DNA of 11,157 nt from JAKEHZ01 sp035280505. Its GTDB lineage: Bacteria; Acidobacteriota; Blastocatellia; RBC074. Made by a program: the position numbers and the translations under genes. Positions within the stretch are counted from its first letter, which is position 1. Each line of letters opens with the position of its first letter. Where the stretch lies: assembly GCA_035280505.1 (NCBI GenBank), contig DATEFT010000947.1:1-11157 (forward strand), in the 5' to 3' direction. Shown here in pieces: positions 6,807 to 11,157 of the stretch. Below the pieces are notes generated by a model that ran no database searches, was not told the DNA's origin, and saw only the letters and a program-made list of their open reading frames with translations.

Positions 6807-7364
6807 ATGGTGGAAGTGGATTACAAGAAACCCGCGTTGATCGGGGGACTGATCACCGGACTCCTGCCGGTCATTCCGGTGGTGAATATCTGTTTCTGTT
6901 TGTGGGCGGTGGTCGGCGGCATCGTCGCCGCGAGGATGTTGATCAATCGCTCGTCCTGGCCCCTGACCTCCAGCGACGGCGCGCGGATCGGGCTCTACGC
7001 CGGACTGATCGGCGCCGCCCTCTATTTCATCATTCAGGCCCCCCTGCTGATCTGGAGCCTGGGCGATACCATCGAGATGCTGACGCGGTTGCCCTTTCTC
7101 TCCGAGGAGATGAGGAACTCTTACGAGAAGCTGCGACAGAGCCCGGTGCTCATGTTCGCCCTGGCGATGTTCAGCGTCTCGATGGCCGCGCTCTTCCTGC
7201 TGGGACTCGCCGTGGTGGGCGGGCTGCTGGGAGTGGCCCTCTTCGAGAAGCGGGGAACTCAACCTCCTTATCCGCCGCCGCCTCCTCCGCCGTCCACTCC
7301 GCTCAACTACCCGCCGCCGCCGAGCGGCCCGGGAGCGACGCCCGGCAGCGGTGAGTCGGTGTAG
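6807..7364 (+). CDS. Hypothetical membrane protein with proline-rich C-terminal tail
   Basis: A 185-residue protein of unknown function. The N-terminus is short and charged (MVEVDYKKPA). A Gly/Ile-rich membrane hairpin follows (about 11-46, GGLITGLLPVIPVVNICFCL and VVGGIVAARML), then SSDGARIGLYAGLIGAAL leading into a third helix (58-86). A fourth long hydrophobic stretch is at 112-146. The tail (152-170) has runs of proline with Tyr, probably exposed and disordered. The pattern 'GGL-x-G-x-L..CxCLWAxxGG..AA' plus 'GDGAxxGLxAGLIGA' recalls small uncharacterised proteins in Acidobacteriota-like genomes and loosely DUF5518; this is recall, not a search. GGAG (6795-6798) lies eight bases before the ATG. 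It is separated from DUF2085 by a 154-base gap that holds the family A hairpin, so it may have its own promoter. Confidence 0.8.
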   Translation: MVEVDYKKPALIGGLITGLLPVIPVVNICFCLWAVVGGIVAARMLINRSSWPLTSSDGARIGLYAGLIGAALYFIIQAPLLIWSLGDTIEMLTRLPFLSEEMRNSYEKLRQSPVLMFALAMFSVSMAALFLLGLAVVGGLLGVALFEKRGTQPPYPPPPPPPSTPLNYPPPPSGPGATPGSGESV

Positions 7365-7406
7365 CGATGAGTCGGAACAAAAGGTAAGACAAAACAAAAA
7401 AAGTGC

Positions 7407-7435
7407 TAGGCAGCATCGAGTCTTCTGACTATAAT
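7407..7435 (+). promoter_or_regulatory. Strong sigma-70-like promoter without an obvious gene
   Basis: TAGGCA (7407-7412, four of six matches to TTGACA) and a perfect TATAAT (7430-7435) are separated by the ideal 17 bases. Transcription would begin near 7442 and run into sequence with no good coding frame. The sigma-like gene starts about 630 bases further on, so the product could be a long leader or a separate non-coding RNA. Confidence 0.5.
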
Positions 7436-7658
7436 GCAGATGTCAAACGGATCGCTTTTGATGTTATGGATCTGCCGGTAGCGATGGGCCGCCCCTTGCG
7501 TCGCGTCAGTACAATCCAAAGCCTGGAACTCCAAATCACAAGATTCAGGATCAACCATTCAAAAGAGGATCAGCTTTATCGATCTTTATTGATCACTCTT
7601 TATTTTTGCGCGAGTTGTTTGAAGATATTTCAAGAGCTAGTTAGGGGATGAGTGGGTG

Positions 7659-7722
7659 AGATCTGCAGGCAGCGTCGATCGGGATTCCGGTTCGAATCTG
7701 CACAGGGTTTGAGCGCAGATCT
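7659..7722. repeat. Inverted repeat enclosing a small hairpin
   Basis: AGATCTGC (7659-7666) and GCAGATCT (7715-7722) are perfect eight-base arms 48 bases apart. Inside them GATTC (7683-7687) and GAATC (7694-7698) form a second stem with a six-base loop. The inner sequence GGTTCGAATC looks like a tRNA T-loop, but the flanking bases do not make a T-stem or acceptor stem. It may be a structured RNA element or chance. Confidence 0.4.
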
Positions 7723-8072
7723 AATATATATTGGCCGGGGAAAAGAATAGCTCTCGAAGACTCGGTAGTCATCATTCATAATCATCTTGAGCCCTCTCCC
7801 GTACCTCATCTAGTCGAAGAGATCAGAGAACAACCATCAGTGGCAGACGTGTCGAGAGACAGGTCGGCGGTCGCTCCTCAATTGGCGGCAGTCGATCTCG
7901 ATTCGCAGCGAGCCTCACTGCGGGTGCACGTGTGCCTGACTCCGGGTCGGAGCGGATTCTTCCATGGACCACCGTGGGGAACGTTCTCGGGCCGAATTGG
8001 AACTCCACACTCTTGATGCCGCGCAGGCATCCAGACCCCTCACCGGTCTGCACATCGCTCAGGATTGAAAAA

Positions 8073-9287
8073 ATGAAAGCTCCATCATCCAAGTTGTCGC
8101 GCTCGGCCGCGGCAGTGTCTTCATGTGTGTCTTCTCAGCTTTCATTCTGGAAGACCAGGATCGAAACCGGCGACGCCCAGGCACTCTGGCAATCACTGCA
8201 CCGACTCGTCTCGGTGCATCCGTTGGTGCGGTCGGCGCTCCGCAGTCAACAATTTTCATCGGCTGCCACGCCCTTCTTCTCGGTCCGGGACCTGACCCAG
8301 GACCTCTATCTGCTCTTGTTACAGAAAGGGCGGTTCGAACACTACTTTTCTGCGGAGATGACCGACGTCGAGATCGAACGCGAGATCTTCCAGATCGAAT
8401 TGACCAACCTCTTGATCGGCCACCTCCGCCGCAACCGTCCGGAGAATTATCGGATGGTGCGCCGCATCAGCGGCGTGCTCGAGAGCGATCCGCGGTTTAG
8501 TCTCTTCAAGCGGCGCGAGGGCCAGACCTCTCGTTACCGGCAGGCGGCCGAGGCGGTCTACGGTCTCCGCGAATGGGCCGAAGAGAAGGCGCTCAAGGAT
8601 TGCGGCACCTTCGGTGAGCTGATCGCCGGGATCTCCATGCGCATGCGCAATCGCAAGCGCGCGGGCTGCACCGGCGAGGCGCAGGTCATCGTCACCAACC
8701 AGGAACTGACCGAGTTGCTGGTCGAGATCTTCGAGGCCATCGATTCTCCGGCGCCGTTGCGCGTCCTGCGCCAGCTCGCCCTCAGTAAACTTCCGGTCTC
8801 CGATCCGTCGATCACCGCGATCGAGGATGACGCCGATGACGAGCAACCGGGCTACAGCGTCTACCAGTCGATCCCTTCCTCCGAACCCAGTCCGGAGCAA
8901 GTGGTGCTGCGACGGGAACGGGAGGCGCAGATTCGCTGCGTGGCGGCGCGGTTCCTCGATCAACTCCGGCTGCTGGTCCGCTCGAATCCACGCCGCACCG
9001 AGCGCCTCTGGCGCGTGCTGTGGCACTGTTTCTTCGATCCCGAGGAGCCTTCTCAACTGGAGATTGCCGAGATGATCGGGATCTCCGATTCGTCGGTCAG
9101 CGATTATCGCCGCAAATTGGAGGCCGAGATGCGCAAACTGGGGCTGGCCCTGGAGCATCTCCGCTGTTTCGCCGAGGAGCTGGAAGAGCAATTGCGCTCA
9201 TGCCTCTCGATCTCGGATCGAAAGCCCGGCCCCATGCTCTGGCCGCGCTATGAATTCGGTTCTCTCGGACCCGACTTGAGGGTCTAG
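8073..9287 (+). CDS. Atypical large sigma-70-like regulator
   Basis: A 404-residue protein with sigma-factor-like ends and an unusual middle. Residues 70-90 (SVRDLTQDLYLLLLQKGRFE) resemble the sigma region 2 core (DLTQDVFLRLL), but what follows (IEREIFQIELTNLLIGHLRR, about 101-120) departs from the usual region 2. A middle section (about 155-265) includes YGLREWAEEKA and IVTNQELTELLVEIFEAID and an acidic linker. Residues 327-352 (SQLEIAEMIGISDSSVSDYR and following KLEAE) are a convincing sigma region 4-type helix-turn-helix. Known ECF factors are about 180-200 residues, so this is twice the normal size. The start at ATG 8073 has AGGA (8061-8064) eight bases upstream; the frame is open to 7932 but that extension lacks a binding site and reads unlike protein. 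It probably acts as a transcription initiation factor or a degenerate relative. Its TAG stop lies inside a hairpin. Confidence 0.75.
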   Translation: MKAPSSKLSRSAAAVSSCVSSQLSFWKTRIETGDAQALWQSLHRLVSVHPLVRSALRSQQFSSAATPFFSVRDLTQDLYLLLLQKGRFEHYFSAEMTDVEIEREIFQIELTNLLIGHLRRNRPENYRMVRRISGVLESDPRFSLFKRREGQTSRYRQAAEAVYGLREWAEEKALKDCGTFGELIAGISMRMRNRKRAGCTGEAQVIVTNQELTELLVEIFEAIDSPAPLRVLRQLALSKLPVSDPSITAIEDDADDEQPGYSVYQSIPSSEPSPEQVVLRREREAQIRCVAARFLDQLRLLVRSNPRRTERLWRVLWHCFFDPEEPSQLEIAEMIGISDSSVSDYRRKLEAEMRKLGLALEHLRCFAEELEEQLRSCLSISDRKPGPMLWPRYEFGSLGPDLRV

Positions 9288-9364
9288 AGCAGTCCAGAGA
9301 AGTCTAGTGAAGTTGCGGAAGATTATGAGAACGAATCTTTAGACTTTTCTAGACTTCTCTAGAC
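9282..9364. repeat. Iterated-word inverted repeat overlapping a stop codon (family B)
   Basis: Arms 9282-9306 and 9340-9364 are 25 bases each with three mismatches. They are built from the word AGTCTAGAGA / AGTCTAGAAA at a ten-base period. A nested stem, AAGATT (9319-9324) with AATCTT (9334-9339), stacks against the right arm. The TAG at 9285-9287 that ends the sigma-like gene is part of the left arm. The design is the same as the family A hairpins but the word is different. No T-tract follows. Confidence 0.88.
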
Positions 9365-9379
9365 TTAATGTTATCCCGC

Positions 9380-9409
9380 TTGTCGCCGTCGCCTCAGTCG
9401 GGCTATGAT
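9380..9409 (+). promoter_or_regulatory. Promoter for a leaderless glycosyltransferase transcript
   Basis: TTGTCG (9380-9385) and TATGAT (9404-9409) are 18 bases apart, matching four and five of six consensus positions. The expected start site is near 9416, two bases before the ATG at 9418. There is no Shine-Dalgarno sequence in the 20 bases upstream of the ATG, which agrees with a leaderless mRNA. Confidence 0.55.
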
Positions 9410-9417
9410 CTGGCCCG

Positions 9418-10617
9418 ATGAAGGTTCTTCATGTCCTTGATCATTCGCTGCCCCGAATCAGTGGTTATAGTCTTCGCAGCGAATACATCATCCGCTGGCA
9501 AAAGCGACTGGGGCTGCATCCGGTGGTCGTGACCTCACCCGAGCACCAGGACTTCACTGATGAATGCGAGAGGATTGACGGGATCGAGTTTTATCGCCTA
9601 CATCGGCCGTCATTCTCTTCTTCATCTAAAATTCAGACACTTCCCCTGGTCAGACAATTGGCCTCTGAGGCCGCGTTCTCCAGAGAGATCCGGAGACTGA
9701 TCGAGGATCAGCAGATCGATCTGGTCCACGCGCACTCTCCTTCTCTCAACGGGTTGGCGGTGGCGCGAGCGGCGGCGGAGGCCGGGCGGCCGTGGATTTA
9801 TGAGTTGCGTTACTGCGAGGAAGATGCCGCTGTTAGTCGGGGCGAGATTCGGCACAATTCGCTACGGTATCGCGTGATCCAGAAGCTGGAGCAGTCCTGC
9901 CTGGATCAGGCGCCGTGCGTGGTGGCGATCAGCACCGCTCTGCGCGATGAACTGCTCCGGCGTGGAATGGCCGAGAGCCGGATCTTTGAAGTCCCGCAGG
10001 GCGTCGACCCCACACTTTTTCAACCGCGCCAGCCGGATCCTGAACTGGTCGGCAAGTATAATCTCAAGGGGAAGACGGTGATCGGCTTCATCGGATCGAC
10101 CGGCCCGGATGACGGGTTGATCACTTTGATCGATGCGATCCTGCTCATGTTGAAAGAGGGGCGGGAGGTCCGGGCGCTGCTGGTCGGAGGCGGTCAGGCC
10201 GAACTCTGGTGGGAACAGATCCCCCGAGATTGGCGCGATCATTTCATCTACGCGGGCCGCGTCCCGCACCAGGAGATCGACCGTTATTATTCGTTGATGG
10301 ACGTCGTGGTCTATTCGCGCCTCAGGTCGCGGGAGACCGAATTGACGCCGCCGCTCAACCTGCTGGAAGCCATGGCGATGGAGCGGCCCGTGGTCAGCGC
10401 CGGCCTCGACGTGATTCGCGAATGGATCCGGGACGGCGAGACCGGTTACCTGATCGAGGAGGCCGACGGCGGCGCCCTGGCCGCCGATCTGAGCCGCGTG
10501 ATCGACGATCCCGCGCGCCGAACGATCGGGGAACAGGCCCGCGCGTTCGCTCTGGGGCAAGAGTGGGGCCCGATCGTTCAGCGTTACCTGACGGTCTATG
10601 AGCGGGCCCTGAAGTGA
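9418..10617 (+). CDS. Glycosyltransferase family 4, exosortase/PEP-CTERM-associated type
   Basis: A 399-residue GT-B glycosyltransferase, expected to transfer a sugar from a nucleotide donor during exopolysaccharide or surface glycan assembly at the inner membrane. The N-terminus MKVLHVLDHSLPRISGYSLR, then VVVTSPEHQD and a DGIEFYRLHRP segment, closely resembles the exosortase A-associated glycosyltransferase group (TIGR04063-like). The N-terminal Rossmann domain contains DLVHAHSPSLNGLAVARAA. The C-terminal donor domain contains VPQGVDPTLFQP, VIGFIGST, AGRVPHQEIDRYYSLMDVVV and RETELTPPLNLLEAMAMERP, with the donor-binding acidic residues near residue 313-320. The usual EX7E spacing is slightly altered, as in this group. 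No ribosome binding site precedes the ATG. The next gene starts 21 bases after the stop. No exosortase or polysaccharide gene is visible, so the pathway is inference. Confidence 0.9.
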   Translation: MKVLHVLDHSLPRISGYSLRSEYIIRWQKRLGLHPVVVTSPEHQDFTDECERIDGIEFYRLHRPSFSSSSKIQTLPLVRQLASEAAFSREIRRLIEDQQIDLVHAHSPSLNGLAVARAAAEAGRPWIYELRYCEEDAAVSRGEIRHNSLRYRVIQKLEQSCLDQAPCVVAISTALRDELLRRGMAESRIFEVPQGVDPTLFQPRQPDPELVGKYNLKGKTVIGFIGSTGPDDGLITLIDAILLMLKEGREVRALLVGGGQAELWWEQIPRDWRDHFIYAGRVPHQEIDRYYSLMDVVVYSRLRSRETELTPPLNLLEAMAMERPVVSAGLDVIREWIRDGETGYLIEEADGGALAADLSRVIDDPARRTIGEQARAFALGQEWGPIVQRYLTVYERALK

Positions 10618-10630
10618 GAGGAAGTGAGAG
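10611..10630 (+). repeat. Exact 10-bp tandem duplication at gene junction
   Basis: GAAGTGAGAG occurs twice in direct succession (10611-10620 and 10621-10630). The first copy contains the TGA stop of the glycosyltransferase and the second leads into the GAGGAGG ribosome binding site of the next gene. A recent slippage duplication could have separated two formerly overlapping genes. Confidence 0.85.
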
Positions 10631-10638
10631 GAGGCAGC

Positions 10639-11157
10639 TTGAGGATTTCTCGGGTCTATACGAAATCGGGCGATGCCGGAGAGACCTCACTGGTCGATGG
10701 CAGCCGGGTCCGCAAGGACGATCCGCGGGTCACCGCCTATGGTGAGGTCGATGAATTGAACTCCTGGTTGGGACTGGCGCGGACGGGCTTGACCGATCAG
10801 CAGTTGGCCGAGGCCCTGGGCACCATTCAGAATGAGCTGTTTATCGTGGGGGCCGATCTGGCCAGCCCCCTGACCGTGCAGGTCCCGCGCATCGGAGAAG
10901 AGCAGATCGAACAGATGGAACAGTTGATCGATCTGTTGCTGGAAGAGCTTGAGCCCCTGCGTGAATTTATTCTTCCCGGCGGCACCCAACTGGGCGCCAC
11001 TCTGCATCTGGCCCGCACGGTGGCCAGACGCGCGGAACGCACCGTCGTCTCTCTGATGGCACGGGAAGAGATCAATGAAAAAACGCTCAAGTATCTGAAC
11101 CGGCTTTCCGATCTACTTTTTGTAATGGCGCGAGTCGCCAACAAACGTGCCGGCGAG
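10639..11157 (+). CDS. PduO-type ATP:cob(I)alamin adenosyltransferase (3' end cut)
   Basis: This cytosolic enzyme transfers the adenosyl group of ATP to cob(I)alamin, giving adenosylcobalamin. The frame is open for 173 codons to the window edge, near the family's normal 180-190. The N-terminal YTKSGDAGETSL is the ATP-binding loop. RVRKDDPRVTAYGEVDELNS (about 24-43) is the family's second motif, and FILPGGTQLGATLHLART and the final YLNRLSDLLFVMARVANKR complete the helical bundle signature. TTG 10639 is the only reasonable start; AGGAGG (10629-10634) is only four bases upstream, which is short. GTG 10624 is in frame and possible. The gene follows the glycosyltransferase by 21 bases and is probably co-transcribed, without a metabolic link. 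Confidence 0.94.
   Translation, partial: MRISRVYTKSGDAGETSLVDGSRVRKDDPRVTAYGEVDELNSWLGLARTGLTDQQLAEALGTIQNELFIVGADLASPLTVQVPRIGEEQIEQMEQLIDLLLEELEPLREFILPGGTQLGATLHLARTVARRAERTVVSLMAREEINEKTLKYLNRLSDLLFVMARVANKRAGE

Larger units (their letters stand above)
7365..8072. other. Gene-poor stretch with AT-rich island
   Basis: About 700 bases without a well-supported gene. The left part (roughly 7380-7650) is visibly richer in A and T than any neighbour. It holds a strong promoter candidate (7407-7435), an 82-codon frame (7403-7651, GTG start, no ribosome binding site) that looks unlike its neighbours, and three GATC...CTTTAT words at 7568-7603. The middle has a cloverleaf-like inverted repeat (7659-7722) followed by an ATATATAT run. 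The right part is open in two frames: a plus-strand extension of the sigma-like gene back to 7932, and a minus-strand frame 8092-7823. Neither has a good ribosome binding site. Confidence 0.5.

Noticed and set aside
7403..7651. 82-codon plus frame in the AT-rich island
   Set aside because: It has no ribosome binding site, overlaps the strong promoter, and shows no recognisable motif. It could only be kept with homologues.
7683..7705. tRNA T-arm-like GGTTCGAATC
   Set aside because: Flanking bases do not form a five-pair T-stem, and no acceptor, D or anticodon arm can be placed around it.
7932..8072. N-terminal extension of the sigma-like protein
   Set aside because: It begins with GTG without a binding site and reads unlike a folded protein; ATG 8073 has AGGA at eight bases.
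1..11157. CRISPR array, transposon or prophage
   Set aside because: No regularly spaced identical repeats with unique spacers, no transposase, integrase or phage structural gene was seen in any frame.

Overview
The window reads as a bacterial chromosome segment of fairly high GC, with genes on both strands, mostly ordinary housekeeping and envelope genes, and some unusually structured intergenic DNA. ATG, GTG and TTG starts are used, most of them behind purine-rich ribosome binding sites. The mix (ECF sigma factor, GlpX-type fructose bisphosphatase, DUF2085 protein, an exosortase/PEP-CTERM-type glycosyltransferase, a large atypical sigma-like regulator) would suit Acidobacteriota or a neighbouring uncultured phylum. 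That placement is inference from family recall, not from a search.

Layout. Positions 679 to 1 (minus) hold an ECF sigma factor whose C-terminus lies outside the window. A 500-base gap with a short tandem/palindromic motif separates it from a divergent MFS transporter (1180-2382, plus). The transporter faces a 79-residue zinc-ribbon-like protein (2722-2483, minus); an iterated-word hairpin lies between them. Upstream of that small gene, also on minus, is an M20-family metallopeptidase (4141-2906). Across a 338-base divergent gap a plus-strand run begins: thymidine kinase (4480-5046), GlpX fructose-1,6-bisphosphatase (5067-6116), a DUF2085 membrane protein (6170-6652) and, after a second hairpin of the same family, a membrane protein with a proline-rich tail (6807-7364).

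A 708-base stretch (7365-8072) has no convincing gene. It contains an AT-rich island, a strong sigma-70-like promoter and a cloverleaf-like inverted repeat. It is followed by a 404-residue atypical sigma-like protein (8073-9287) whose stop codon lies inside a different hairpin element (9282-9364). Next come an apparently leaderless group 4 glycosyltransferase (9418-10617) and the start of a PduO-type cobalamin adenosyltransferase (10639 to the edge).

No single pathway links these genes. Thymidine kinase and GlpX are probably co-transcribed because they sit 20 bases apart. The glycosyltransferase and adenosyltransferase are 21 bases apart and probably share a transcript. No CRISPR array, tRNA, rRNA, transposase or phage gene was seen. 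The most unusual material is the set of three large hairpins built from iterated 9-10 base words, the atypical sigma-like gene, and the gene-poor stretch before it.
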